DNA of 64,000 nt from Prorocentrum cordatum (GCA_963575745.1 CAUYUJ010009446.1:947259-1011258); one strand, 5' to 3'; positions 1 through 10,238 are shown, counted from the first letter of the stretch. Notes: generated from the letters alone by a model not told the origin. Made by a program: numbers and translations.

Positions 1-295
1 TCAAAGGCGGCGGTATTCATTGAAGCGCAAGCATCTATCGAGGATGGACGCCCACCCATCGAATATCCCAGAGTTGGGCACAAGTGTTCCCCTATGCAGC
101 GAATGTTGCAAAGCGCGTGGCTCAGCAACGGGTGTCGTGTCCGTGCAGAATCGACGCGTTCCGTTGCCAACTCAGGCAGCAATGGCCTCATGTTTGTGGG
201 GTGCCTTCCCGATCCGTGGATCTGGTGACCACGACGCGCCGGATCCGCGGATCCCTAATCCACGCTAGCGTGCACCAGATCTGTTCAGAATGATA
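1..295. other. Unassigned sequence
   Basis: No gene, repeat or motif recognised in these bases. Short open frames on both strands lack any family resemblance. Confidence 0.5.
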
Positions 296-960
296 TCACG
301 GGGCCGAACAGGAGCCGGACGCGCCCGTCCCCTCGAGTTTCGTGCCTCCTGCCGCCCCGCTCCCCTCCTCCTCCTCCTCCTCATCCTCCTCCTCCTCCTG
401 CTCCTCCCCCTCCTCCTCCTCCTCCTCCTCCTCCTCCGCCTGGCGTGGCGCGGGGGGGGTGCGCGGAAGGGGGGATGATGAAAAAGGAGGAGCGGGGAGA
501 AAGTGAGAGCAGCAGTTCGATGAGGCCGCCCCAAACAACATGAGCAAGAAGAGGATCAGGAAGAGGAGGAGCAGCGGGAGGAGCAGGGGGGAGCATGAGG
601 AAGATGTGGGGGAGGAAGAGGCGAGCGTGAATCAGGAAGAGGAGGAGGAGGAGGTCGACATGGGGGAAGAGCGCACTTTGTGGCCAACAGCTCCACATCT
701 GGGGCCGGGTGGCCACTCGTCTGGAGACATGTCAGCTCGCGCCCTCGTCTGAGGTCTCCGCCGAGCAAGACTGCCCGCTTTCTTCTTCCTCCTCCTCCTT
801 CCTCCTCATCCCAGTCCTCGTCTTCCCAGTGTCCTTGCCGTCCTCCTTCTCCTGCTTTCCAGTGGTCCCCAGGACGGTCCCGCCCGTTGGGGCAACAGGG
901 AGGAAGAAGATGAGGAAGGATGACGGGAAAGAGTAGGAGGAGGCGGAGGAGGAGAGGCCC
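296..960. repeat. TCC/GGA low-complexity tracts
   Basis: A (TCC)n-type run at about 359-437 is followed by GGA/GAG-rich sequence (about 480-660) and a second TCC-rich stretch (about 780-860). Open frames here encode only poly-Leu, poly-Arg or poly-Glu and are repeat artefacts. Confidence 0.85.
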
Positions 961-1035
961 ATCGAGGCGCGTGGGCCGCCGCCGCTGCCAGAGAGAAGCA
1001 GTTACGTGCTACTGCCGCTGCTAATTCACATCCAC

Positions 1036-1275
1036 TTAAGCCTTGCCGTCTGCGTGATTACCACCCATTGGCCGAAACGCCAGAAACGCTAGGAGCAAGC
1101 CAAGACTTATGAGATAGAAGGAGGGGCAAAGTTGCCATGCGATCGCCGACCCGAGGAAGATGTGTTGCACAAGCTTCAAAGGCCCCAAGTGTAATAGCAC
1201 GGCCGCCGACATATAATCGAAACAGACAAGCGGCATATACATAAAGTTTCGGAGCTTCACGCGGACCTCCATCAT
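1036..1275 (-). CDS. Putative small membrane protein or 3' exon
   Basis: I do not recognise this protein. The frame ends at a TAA and can start at two adjacent ATGs (1275 or 1272), giving 78-79 residues. Two hydrophobic stretches are visible, around residues 22-46 (SAAVLLHLGPLKL...) and 49-67 (CPSFYLISLGLLLAFLAF), so the product would be membrane-embedded with a short basic N-terminus (MEVRVKLRNF). Composition is plainly different from the GGA repeats just upstream in the same open frame, which would otherwise extend it to 1722; that extension is rejected as microsatellite translation. No neighbour gives functional context. It could equally be a final exon, a decayed fragment or chance. Confidence 0.3.
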   Translation of the reverse strand: MMEVRVKLRNFMYMPLVCFDYMSAAVLLHLGPLKLVQHIFLGSAIAWQLCPSFYLISLGLLLAFLAFRPMGGNHADGKA

Positions 1276-1380
1276 TTTTCGTTTACACGATTTTAAGAAG
1301 CGGGAAGACTTAACAGGGTCTCGCGCCCCTGTCTTGCCGTTCCTGAGCCTCCGAGCGACTGTAGGGCCCTTGCCGGCCAG

Positions 1381-1700
1381 GAGAAGTTGGAGAAGGGGGA
1401 GGAGGAGGAGGAGGAGGAGGTGGAGGAGAAGGGAGATGATGATGAGAAGAAAAGAGGGGAGGAGGAGGGAGAGGAGGAGAAGGAGGAGGAGGAGGAGGAG
1501 CAGGAGGAGGAGGAGGAGGAGGAGCAGGAGGAAGAGGAGGAGGAGGAGGAGGAGGAGGAGAAGGAGGAGCAGAAGGAGGAGGAGAAGGGGGAGGAGGAAA
1601 AGGAGGAGGACGAGGATCAGAAGAGGAGGACAAGGGGGAGGAGGAGGAGGAGGAGGAGGAGGAGGAGGAAAACGAGGAGGAGGAGGAGGAGGAGGGGAAG
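1381..1700. repeat. (GGA)n-rich tract
   Basis: About 320 bp of imperfect GGA/GAG trinucleotides. Six-frame translations are poly-Glu, poly-Arg or poly-Gly, and poly-Leu/Ser/Pro on the other strand. Confidence 0.9.
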
Positions 1701-1899
1701 CGGCCAGCCTGACTCCAGTCACTGCTGCCCTGCCATCGGTGGCTCCCGCCAGCGCCGCGCTGGCTGCTGAGCTGGCCGGCTCGGTCTGTGCCTTTCCCTC
1801 CGCCCCCGCTTGCCTCCTCCCCTCCTCTCCTCCTCGCTCCCCCCTTCACCCTCTCAACAATTATTCAATATGAATACACTCTCCTCCTTCCCCTGATGG

Positions 1900-2140
1900 C
1901 GTGCGGAAGATGGCGGGCACCCCTCCGCGTATTGTTTTTTACACCAGATTTCCCAGAGTTGGGTTTTCGCTTGTTTTTTTTCAAAATGCTGCTCTCGCTG
2001 AGGCGCCGGCCTCATTTTCGGGCTTCCGCTCGTTCCGAATCGTGCTCTCGCTGCAGCGTGGGCCTCATTTTCGGATCGGTGTTTTGCCTCCGTAGTTCAG
2101 GATGGCGTTCTCGCCCCAGCGCGGGCCCCTTTCTCGCGCG
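1900..2140 (+). repeat. Degenerate minisatellite of the GGCGCCG type
   Basis: Three diverged copies of a motif like TCAAAATGCTGCTCTCGCTG followed by a GC-rich block and CATTTTCGG. The same motif recurs, better preserved, around 15330-15540. Confidence 0.5.
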
Positions 2141-2149
2141 CCCATCGGC

Positions 2150-2202
2150 CCGCCACCACCGCACCGCGCCCCGCCCCGCCCACCGCCACTTCCACCCACC
2201 AA

Positions 2203-2249
<47 letters not shown>

Positions 2250-2680
2250 GCACCACCACCGCGCACCGCCACCACCACCCTACTACCCCACCCACCACCA
2301 CCTCGCTACACCGCGTCACACCACATCACACGCGCGCGCACAGACACACACACGCACGCACGCACGCACTCACACATACACACACATACACACGCACACA
2401 CACACACACACACACACACGCACGCACGCACACGCACACGCACACGCACACGCACCACCACCACCACCACCGCCACCACCACCACCGCCATCACGCGCGC
2501 ACGCACCTGGCCCACCACCAAACCACCAAGACGCCACACCACGTCACACCACAGCACACGCGCACACACGCACACACACACACCACCACCACCACCACCA
2601 CCACCACCACCACCACCACCACCACAACCACGCACACACGCACGTACGCACGCGCACCACCACCCACTACGCACGCGCGC
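2150..2680. repeat. CA, ACGC and CCA microsatellites
   Basis: (ACGC)n at about 2202-2250, (CA)n/(CACG)n at about 2338-2455 and (CCA)n at about 2578-2625, with CAC-rich sequence between. Long Thr/His/Arg/Pro frames across it are artefacts. Confidence 0.9.
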
Positions 2681-3419
2681 TTGGAGCCACAGGTCCGCTA
2701 CGACACGCGTCCGCGGATAGAGAAAATCAGCACCATGGTAAGGGATGGGAGGGAGGGGGGGACGTCAGATATGACGCGAGCGCACATAGCTTGTCCCACC
2801 CCCCTCTCCCCCTCCCCTCGCCTCATCCCTCCCTGGTCATCATCCCTGATGCCCGGCGACGGCTGTGGCGAGCACCCTTTTGTAATTGATGCGCCAGCTT
2901 GCTGCGCCCCCCCCCCTCGCAGCATACAGACATTGCCGCTCGCGTGCCACAGAGCAACCAGGTGGGAGTGGGCCACCCGCACGTATGACCGCCGAGTTTG
3001 GTGCAGGTGCCCACCTCTGAGCCTGCATCTGTGCGTGGTTTGAGGAGACGTGTTTCTTGATGGCGCGTCGGCAGCCGTCCTGTTGTTGCCGTACGTCCGT
3101 GCTTCTTGCACCCGCTGAGTTTCGGCGGCCGTGCAAGAACAGCAAGCTCAGAGTCCCGAGAGCATGAGGGGGTCCATCGGGCGGGGACAGGTCTGGGATA
3201 AAAATCGCTCCAAAGCGTTACGGAGAGTTCTGGAACGGCCGCGGCGCCCGACAAGATTTCCAAACTTTTGGATCTCAGAGATCTTTGATTCGTCCCTGTC
3301 CGATGTTGTCCCGGTCCTGGCTTCGCCTTAATCCAGGGTAGAGAGGGCATTCTTGGCGCCAGCCACCTCTCTTGCTGCCGCTGATCCTGCTGCTGCTCTC
3401 TCCGCTCCTCGCTGCCGCT
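2681..3419. other. Unassigned sequence
   Basis: No recognisable gene. Frames on both strands are short or biased. There is a 9-bp C run near 2912 and otherwise unique-looking sequence. Confidence 0.4.
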
Positions 3420-3530
3420 TGCCACCGCTGCTCTTCCTCCACCTCCTCTACCCTTTCCGCCTCCTCCTCCGTCTCCTCCACCTCCTCCTCCTCCTCCTCC
3501 TCCTCCTCCTTCTCCTCCTTGGCGATCCCT
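3420..3530 (+). repeat. (TCC)n microsatellite
   Basis: TCC/CTC trinucleotide tract immediately upstream of LINE-1. Confidence 0.9.
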
Positions 3531-3653
3531 GATGCTACCACGGGGGCCGATCATGGTCCGTCCGCTATCACATATTTTCTGTGAGCTCTTGGTGGAGCCT
3601 CACTTCTCCAGTGTACACTGCAGCTTGCTCCGCATTTTCCTACCATTCTCACC

Positions 3654-4816
3654 ATGGCGTCGCAGAGAGAACTCATGGTTATCGACAGCTATGATGGTGA
3701 GGTGATGGGTTATCAGACACAAGAAGACCGAGCTGGGTGCGTCCCCCCGCTTAAGATTGCACGTCAGGGCGAGCCGGCGGCCTCCCCTCTGGGGTCTTGT
3801 GCGGCTTCGAGCGCTTCGACACCGTCCACGTCATCAGCGGCAGACCAGCGGCTGCGTGATATGATTGCTCAGCAGTATCAAGGCCACCATGGCCACGAAT
3901 AGCGACATGAAGGAAATGAAAGCTTCCATCGCGTCCAGCGAGGCGACGATCATCGAGATCGACAAGCGACTGGTCGAGCTCGAATCCAAGGCGGTGCCGA
4001 GCTCCGCGGAGGCGAACAAGCTCTGCTCCGAGGAGGTCGCGAAGATAGTCAATGAGCAGATCTGGAGCGTAGAGGAGTTCACGGCCAAGATGCAGGAGGA
4101 GGTCAAGGCTCTTCGCGCAGCGCCAAGCGGATCATGAACATTACAAGGTGTGGGTCGCAGGCTTCCCGAGGCCTGTCTTGAGCTCGGTCATGTTGCGTCA
4201 CGCCACGAACATAATCCAGCGTCGCGTTCCCAACGGCAGCACAGTACTGCCCAAGGCGCACAACTTCCAGACGGCCTACAGCCTCACATTCGACACGTCG
4301 GCACATGCCAAGGATTTCGTGCAGGTCGCCAGGACCCTCGGAGTCACATGGACTGACCCGACCAACCAGGTGGACGTCTCCCTCAAGGTCAGGATGGATG
4401 CGCCGCCCGAAGTCAGGAAGACCAATCGTATCCCTGGGCTGTTGTGGTCCAATGTTCAAGAAGTGTCGCGCCGCACGAACACATGGAATAAGGAGTATCA
4501 ATCGGGTTGCCAGGGGTTCCGCGGCAAGCTCTGGCTGATCCATGGCGAGGAGGTTACACCACTTTTCGACGTCACGGGTACGGGGGCCATCCAGCTGAAC
4601 GTCAAGCCGCATAGCGAGGCACTCTTCATGCTGGGTTCCACGCAGGCCGACATCGACAACACCGTCGACGCCATCCTGATGCAAGAGACACCGATGCCAA
4701 GCCAGTCGAGCCAACGACCTGGCGCGCCTGGTCGTCGACGGTCTTGCGGAGCAGGTGCTGGAGATAGAGATGTGGGTGCCCGCCGCCGTGTCGGTGCACC
4801 TGCCAGCCTCTGTTGA
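3654..4816 (+). pseudogene. LINE-1 ORF1: coiled-coil and RRM-like nucleic-acid-binding protein, frameshifted
   Basis: The start is the ATG at 3654 (MASQRELMVIDSYDGEV). A Ser/Ala-rich head leads to an amphipathic coiled coil (MKEMKASIASSEATIIEIDK...) read in another frame from about 3870. A second frameshift near 4130 leads to an RRM-like module starting KVWVAGFPRPVLSS (about 4148) and passing through RKTNRIPGLLWSNV. The same order and spacing are seen in LINE-4 (KLWVRGFPVKLM ... and RKKGWVLGQVWQHI). ORF1 proteins of LINEs bind the element RNA and chaperone reverse transcription. Here two frame breaks make expression unlikely. Confidence 0.65.
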
Positions 4817-5975
4817 GGCTTATGCGACGGTTGAGGGCGATCTCCAGCATCGCGAACTGCAGCATGCCCAGGGGCTTGCACGTCAAACGCATCGACAGCA
4901 ACGCAGCCATCGTCGCAGAGCAGAAGCCCCTACTCCTTCTCCTTCGCCTGGCGGGGTCAGCGCCTCAAGCTCGTCGTGCTCCTCTACGTCCTCCTCTGGG
5001 TCCTCCTCCTGCGGTCCGGGTGCCAGGTGCAGTTCGTTTTCCTCCGTTGCCTCCGCTTCCGCCTCGGCATGCGCAGGTCCCGGCTGGCATCGCTTGCCTG
5101 ATGGGTGCAGGCAGCTTGTTCCCACCACTCACTTTTCAGCTGCATCATGGAATGCTCGCACCTTTTTCGGCGCAGTGCACGCCCCGCAGCACGCCCATAG
5201 AGCCCAAAGCAAACAGACTTTCAGATTTACTCGTCAGCACGATATTGCGCGTATCCAAGAGGCTCGCGGGACCTACGAAAGTTTCAAGGCCCTGGGGCGC
5301 GAAGTAATCCAGCTTTTCGGTTTCGCGACCTTCCTCGACAATCCTCATTCTGGGGGGTGTTTGATGCGCGTTGGGCAAGGGTTCCGCTGAAAGTTTCAAC
5401 ACCTTCACCATCATGTTATTGCGCGTAGACGCATGCACACGACTCTGCTGCGCAACAGCACGCATGCCATGCAAGTTATCAATCTCCACGGCGATCCTGC
5501 GCGCGCAGGGCCCAGCTCGAAAGTGTGCATGTATGTCTCCTACCTCGTGCTATGTGCCCCATTCCTGCGCGGTGATTTTAACTGCCCTGCTGCAGGAGAA
5601 GGTGGCTGCCAGGTATCTGGGCGGCTGATCCACCCATCGCATAGCCTTGCCAAGTTCTTTGTAGAGAGGTCCCCGCAGCTGGCTGAGGTTGAGCAGGCAC
5701 GGCGCACTCGCGGGGTCGAGGGCATGGAGGGCTTGTCCAAGGTGGTTATTTCATTGGCTAGGCTGGACAGGGTGTACACATCAGTCCCCTCTGTTACTCT
5801 GCTCGCCCTCGCTCCGAGCTCGGGGGGCATCGGCTGCGCGGCGACCTGGGCTCGCGGTCGGATCGCGCACCCGCGCGCTCATCGCTCGCGTGCCAGGCCT
5901 CGCAAGGTGCGCCCAGAGTGCCCACGCGGATCGCCAAGCACGCTCTGTTTTTCAAGATTTTCCCGGAGTTGATCG
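4817..5975 (+). pseudogene. LINE-1 ORF2, EEP-type endonuclease part, decayed
   Basis: Pieces of an apurinic-endonuclease-like domain lie in alternating frames. The first block has SAASWNARTFFGAVH (catalytic Asn), near 5137. A middle block, MQVINLHGDPA near 5470, aligns with LINE-4 LQLINFHLDPT. Then come RGDFNCPAAGEGG (the D-x-N motif) near 5567 and LARLDRVYTS near 5755. In LINEs this enzyme nicks target DNA to prime reverse transcription. Ser-rich low-complexity sequence (about 4925-5060) precedes the domain. At least three frame changes are needed to read the blocks in order, so this copy is dead. Confidence 0.65.
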
Positions 5976-6991
5976 ATGGAGCGAGCGGGCTGTCGGAGCA
6001 TCCCATTGAGCAGGTGGAGGAGGTTAGAGGGGCCGTTCAAGTTGCCGCTAAACGTCTTTGCGTCATTCTCGAGCAAAAAGGAGCCAACTCACTTCCCGAG
6101 TACATCTCGCGGACACTTGCAGCGCTGCGAGCTCGCGCGGCCGGCGCGCGATCGACTTCTAAGGCGAGCCCTCGCGGCGCATCATCGGTTGCGCCAGTTT
6201 TTCGACGAGGAGACCTGCCAGCGCACCAACTTCGCTGGGTTTCACCACCTCCTGGCACCCCTCAAGCGCCAACAGATCGATAGCCAGATTGACGAGGTCC
6301 AAGCATCAGAGGTCCTCAGCAGCCAGAGAAAGCAGCAACAGGTCAACGCGCTGCACGCGCACCGAACTGCTTGGACTTCGAAAAGAGCGAGCGTAGCTTT
6401 GCAGGCTCTTGCAGATCTTCCTGGCGAGCCAACCCTGGATCCCGCAGCCGGCGCGTCTCGGCACCGGGGCGAAGTTCGCCGCGCCGTGGAGGCTGAGCCT
6501 GTGGCCCTCTCTCAGCTCATTGCGCATGCGCCGCGCGCGCCCCACGGTGCATTGCGGGGATTTGAAGGGGGCAATTTTATGATGGGCAAATGTCCTGATA
6601 GTGCTCCTGGGCCCGATGGGATACCAGACAGTGGGTGGGTCGACACCAACAAGGTGGGGGGAGGTGCTCTCTTCAAACTGCATGGGCATATTGAACACGA
6701 GCGAATGCCACCATGAGTTTAACCGCGGCCTCTTCATTTTCCCCTCAAAGGGTGAGGAGGCGAATGGTCACCAGCTAAGTGTGCGTAGTCCTGAAGTCAC
6801 ACGCCCTATCACACTGTCGCGCGCGGCGAATAATTTTGTTTCGCTTGCCCCCAACAAGCCGCAAGCTCCCATGTGTCAAGTGACGTGTATTCGTGAACGG
6901 CGTGGTTTTGTGGGGGGAGGGGCATGAACGAGACTTCCCTCGAGCTCGATCATGGCGCATTGCACTGGCATATCCAACGGCGCTGTTCAGA
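5976..6991 (+). pseudogene. LINE-1 ORF2, linker and first RT blocks, cut by Hel-A
   Basis: An Arg/Gln-rich helical linker (about 5976-6400) is followed by SAPGPDGIPDSGW near 6600, the counterpart of LINE-4 ATGPDGIPYSAW. Next is a block FNRGLFIFPSKGEEANGHQ then RPITLSRAANNFVSLAP (near 6720-6850), matching FNESLTVYLPK and RPIALSNTDNKIVPLA in LINE-4. A degenerate GFVRKRS-like stretch (near 6895) ends abruptly where Hel-A begins. The reading continues at 10239 on the far side. Frameshifts separate the blocks. Confidence 0.7.
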
Positions 6992-7400
6992 AATTACTCC
7001 GACGGTAGGACCCCACATGAGAATCTGTCTAGCTTCCCCTTAGCCCTTTCCTCCTCTCTCTGGCAGACACTCTCCTCTCGCCTTCTGCTCTTCCCTCTCC
7101 TCCTCCTTCTATTTATCATCGCCCTTCCTCTCCTCCTCCTCCTCCTCCACCTCCTCTTCATCATCGCCCTCTCCACATGCCCCTTCCATCCTCCTCATTC
7201 TCCGCCTGCCTCTTCTCCATGTGCACCTCCCCGCCCCCCTGGTCGGGGCAAGCAAATCGATGTTCCTCGGCGCCCTCGCCGCCGCGGCAATCAGGCGCGC
7301 GTTTGCCGACGGCTAGATCGCGAAGCCGTTGGGGCAACCCCGCGAGCCGCTGGGGCGCGAGAGCAAGCCGTTGGGACAACCCCGCAGGCACCGAGCTAAT
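6992..7400 (-). repeat. Hel-A 3' tail: pyrimidine-rich tract and GTTGTCCCAACGG repeats
   Basis: On the plus strand 7025-7210 is CTC/TCC-rich. At 7322-7395 there are two imperfect copies of a unit containing CCGTTGGG(A/G)CAACCCCGC. The same tail, inverted, ends Hel-B (33840-34288), where the unit occurs three times. Confidence 0.75.
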
Positions 7401-7411
7401 CGCGGCCGCGC

Positions 7412-9379
7412 TCAGGCGGGAGGCAGCGCGAAGCCCAGCTCTGCCGCGAGCTGCTCCGCCTCGGCCCTGGAGCCCACCGCTCTCTTGTCGAACTCCTGGA
7501 GCGCCTTCCGCAGGGGCGCCGGCGGCCCGCGCCCCAGGAACTCCCGCGCGGGCGGCCGCAGGATCAGCATGTTCCGCATGCGCGTGGCGCGGGGGAACAT
7601 GACGTAGAGGTGCAGCCACCACTGCTCGTCCGACATGCCCGTGCGGCCAGCGTCCTCATCCCTGGCGCAGTCGATGGTGACGCCCTTGCGCAGCGTCTGG
7701 CCCTGCGACAGCGTGGATGTCAGGTAGGGCGCGTGCGTCAGCGTGAACCCCGAGCGGCGCGCAGCGTGCGCCCAGGAGCTCTGCCACGTGAACTCCTGCT
7801 CGCTGGGCCTGAACATGAGCAAGCTCCTCGTCCGCGCCTCGGCTTCGCCATCGTCGTCAGCGCCATCGGCGCGCTGCTGCAGCACCTCGGCGACCTCCTT
7901 GTAGATCGGGGACTCCTGGAAGCCGTGCACCTGCAGCCAGATCCCCTACGGTAGGTAGCGGGGGCGGAAGAGCTGGCCCGGCGCGCACTCCTCGTAGTCC
8001 CGCTCGTCGTCTGCGTGAAACTCGAAGGACACGATGGTGGCCCGTTGCTCCTGCACGAGCCCCAATTTCTTCTTCAGCTCCTCCTGCACGGCCGTGAACC
8101 GGACTTCCGTGCCGTCGCGTGCCGGTAAGACGCCGTGGATGTCCCCGGTCTTGTGCATGTTCGGAACGTTCAGGAGGCGCCGGCCTGCGTCTGGGTCGCC
8201 TTGAATCGTGCCGCACTCGTCTACGGCCTGCAGGAAAACGAGGGGGACGCCGAGGCGCCGCGCGTCGCGACGAGCGCGCGTGTTGATCCACCTCGCCAGC
8301 GTCTCCCAGTAGATGCCCATGCCGTAGCCAAGCCGAAAGTTCTCGTGCTGGTGCCGAGGGTCCAGGACGCCGTGGTTGTCCGAGGCCAATGTCTTCTCCC
8401 AGGCAGACCAGACCTCTGGTGGGAAGCGCTTGCCCTCGCGCGTGCAGCCCAAGAACGTGATCAGAGGGTCCCCCGGCTCGAAGCGCTTCGCGCCTTTAAG
8501 CTCGAAAACGCAGGGGATGTGTTTGAAGACGTCGATGGCGTGCTGAATCTCCAACGTCGGCGGCTCCTTGTACTTGTACGAATCGCCTTCCAGGAGCTCG
8601 TTGGGGTCCGCTAAGAGGCCGATGCTGCCGGTGGGCTTCAGCTGCAGGAAATCGCCGAGGTGCAGCACGATGGGGACACGGCCGAAGTGGTGGTGCGGTC
8701 TCTTGTAGGTGGACTCCTGCACGTCATGCGTGTCACTGCGTCCGTGGCAAGCGCGAAGGTCCAGCGCGTTGTGCGGAGCAGCCGCCACCATGCTCACCTC
8801 CTCGATGACAAGTACGCGGACGTGCTCCCACAACCATTTCAGCCTCTTCTGCATGCCCCCCGGCCTCATCTTCGCGTTGATGTACTTCTGGACTCGCAGG
8901 GCACAGGCGTTGTGTAGCGTCCTAGCCTTCACAGTCTCCGTGGAGATGTTCTTCGCCTGCGCGTTCGAGAAGGCCACGACCATCATGGCGCCCTTGTCCT
9001 GCGCCAACGAGGGCCACAAATACTCCACCACTGGGAAAACGATCTTCTGCACCACGTGCGTCTTCCCCGAGCCGCCCTGGCCCAACAGGAGCAAGTGCGT
9101 CACTTTTCTCTCGCTCCAGGGCTTCTTCTGCACGTCGTCCTCCCAGGCGTCGTCGCAGGCCTTGGCGAACTTGGCGACGAAGAGCGTCTGGCCCCGCGTG
9201 AGTCTCTCGTTCTCCGGCAACCCAGCGACCAGGGCGGCGATGTACGCGCTGGGCGTTGAGTGCACGCTGCTGGCAAAACTGGCCGCAGCGGGGTCGCCGC
9301 CCAGGCCGCCTGCGCCCTCGTCCTCGCCGTCCGGAGCGCCTGCGTCGTCCTCGTCGCGATGGCCCGCTCGGATTAGCAC
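7412..9379 (-). pseudogene. Hel-A Pif1-like SF1B helicase, N-terminally incomplete, one in-frame TAG
   Basis: The frame is open from 9379 to 7412 (656 codons), broken once by a TAG at 7948-7946. Numbering from 9379: Walker A GQGGSGKT (100-107), Walker B VLVIEEVSM (189-197), GDFLQLKP (242-249, motif III). After the stop come APYLTSTLSQGQTLRKG (motif V, cf. SQGQT of Pif1) and LYVMFPRAT (motif VI). These match Pif1/RecD-like 5'-3' DNA helicases, which in Helitrons unwind donor strands. There is no ATG at the start: the open frame begins with GTG inside the last copy of a tandem repeat. An N-terminal region (Rep in Helitrons) or an upstream exon is therefore missing. Hel-B retains only residues after DEDAGRTGMSDEQWW. 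The TAG may be a nonsense mutation, readthrough or part of an intron. Confidence 0.75.
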
Positions 9380-9960
9380 AGTGATCTGCGGGTCCCATAA
9401 GGAGGGGGCTCCCGCCTGAGATGTCCTCGCAATTCACTCACAGACGAGGCTCCCGCTCGATACTTCCTTCATATTCAAGCTTGAAGCGCCCAAAAGTGAC
9501 GACAGTTACACGTTGCGGATGACCCGCTCGGATTAGTAACATGGTCTGCGGGTCCCATAAGGAGGGGCTCCCGCCTGAGACTTCCTCACAATGCACTCAC
9601 AGACGAGGCTCCCGCTCCATACTTCCTTCATATTCAAGCCAGAGGAGCCCAAAAATGACGACAGTTACACGTTGCGGATGACCCGCTCGAATTCGTAACA
9701 TGATCTGCAGGCCCCATGTGGAGGAGTTCCCGCCTGAGACTTCCTCGCAATTCACTCACAGACGAGGCCCCCGATCGATACTTCCTCCATATTCAAGCCC
9801 GAGGAGCCCAAAACTGACGACAGTTAAACGTTGCGGATGACCCGCTCGGATTCGTAACATGATCTGCGGGCCCCATAGGGAGGGGGCTCCCGCCTGAGAC
9901 TTCCTCACAATGCACTCACAGACGAGGCTCCCGCCTGAGATTTCTTTGCAATTCACTCAC
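9361..9960 (-). repeat. ~160-bp tandem repeat upstream of the helicase
   Basis: Nearly four copies with the motif GACCCGCTCGGATT beginning at about 9361, 9521, 9680 and 9839 (period 159-160 bp). Each has CAAAANTGACGACAGTTAMAC and CCCGCCTGAGACTTCCT. The reverse complement forms the 5' half of Hel-B (32635-33290). The first copy overlaps the nominal start of the helicase frame. Confidence 0.85.
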
Positions 9961-9964
9961 CGAC

Positions 9965-9993
9965 GAGTGAGTCATGACGAAGTGATAAGTGAG

Positions 9994-10024
<31 letters not shown>

Positions 10025-10219
10025 AATGAATGAAGATGATGATGATGACGCTGATGGTGATGATGATGGGCGATCGCATGACGATATCGTTGATGATGAT
10101 AATGATGAGAATGATGCAGCTGATGATGATGATGATGATGATGATGAGTGATGAGTGGGTGATGATGTAGGTGAGTTCTGGTTCTGGTTCCTGCGCGGGG
10201 TGTCCAGAGAAAACAAGAA
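9965..10219 (-). repeat. Hel-A left-end (GAT)n microsatellite
   Basis: GAT/GATGAT runs from about 9993 to 10160, then about 40 bp of unique sequence containing CTGGTTCCTGCGCGGGGTGTCC. The corresponding CAT/CACT-rich segment of Hel-B is at 32420-32635. Confidence 0.8.
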
Positions 10220-10238
10220 CCCCACTTTGGATGTGGGG
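10220..10238 (-). other. Hel-A left-terminal hairpin
   Basis: CCCCAC and GTGGGG separated by 7 nt form a perfect 6-bp stem at the extreme left end. The identical hairpin starts Hel-B (32385-32403), and a variant CCCCAC/GTGGGG with another loop starts Hel-C (29473). The right ends hold a GTGGGG about 25 bp from the terminus that could pair with the left CCCCAC. Confidence 0.7.

Larger units (their letters stand above)
6992..10238 (-). mobile_element. Hel-A: helicase-bearing element inserted in LINE-1
   Basis: In gene orientation the left end is CCCCACATCCAAAGTGGGG (10238 to 10220), a 6-bp-stem hairpin. The right end is ATGTGGGGTCCTACCGTCGG followed by AGTAATT (to 6992). The same ends, in the opposite orientation, bound Hel-B (32385-34288), and a diverged pair bounds Hel-C. 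Order inside, 5' to 3': hairpin, GAT microsatellite, ~160-bp tandem repeats, helicase ORF, GTTGTCCCAACGG repeats, pyrimidine/purine-rich tail. The flanks join to restore LINE-1 RT (…RRCSE before, then a stretch leading to TMRAAVPRL). The target is an oligo-T run on the element strand (TTTTTTT left, TTT right). A Pif1-type helicase, end hairpin and T-rich target suggest a Helitron-like, perhaps Helentron-type, element. No Rep nuclease domain is visible, so the class is inference. Confidence 0.8.

Noticed and set aside
2102-3043. His/Thr/Arg-rich frames of about 310 residues
   Set aside because: CA, ACGC and CCA microsatellite translation.
9361-9960. CRISPR-like array (regular repeats)
   Set aside because: Period is ~160 bp with no unique spacers between short repeats; it is an ordinary tandem repeat in a eukaryotic element. 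The same holds for the 90-bp, 73-bp and 51-bp arrays.
6992-10238. Classic Helitron with 5'-TC and CTRR-3' ends inserted in AT
   Set aside because: Ends are CCCCAC… and …GGAGTAATT and targets are T runs; only a Helentron-like or unrelated class would fit.
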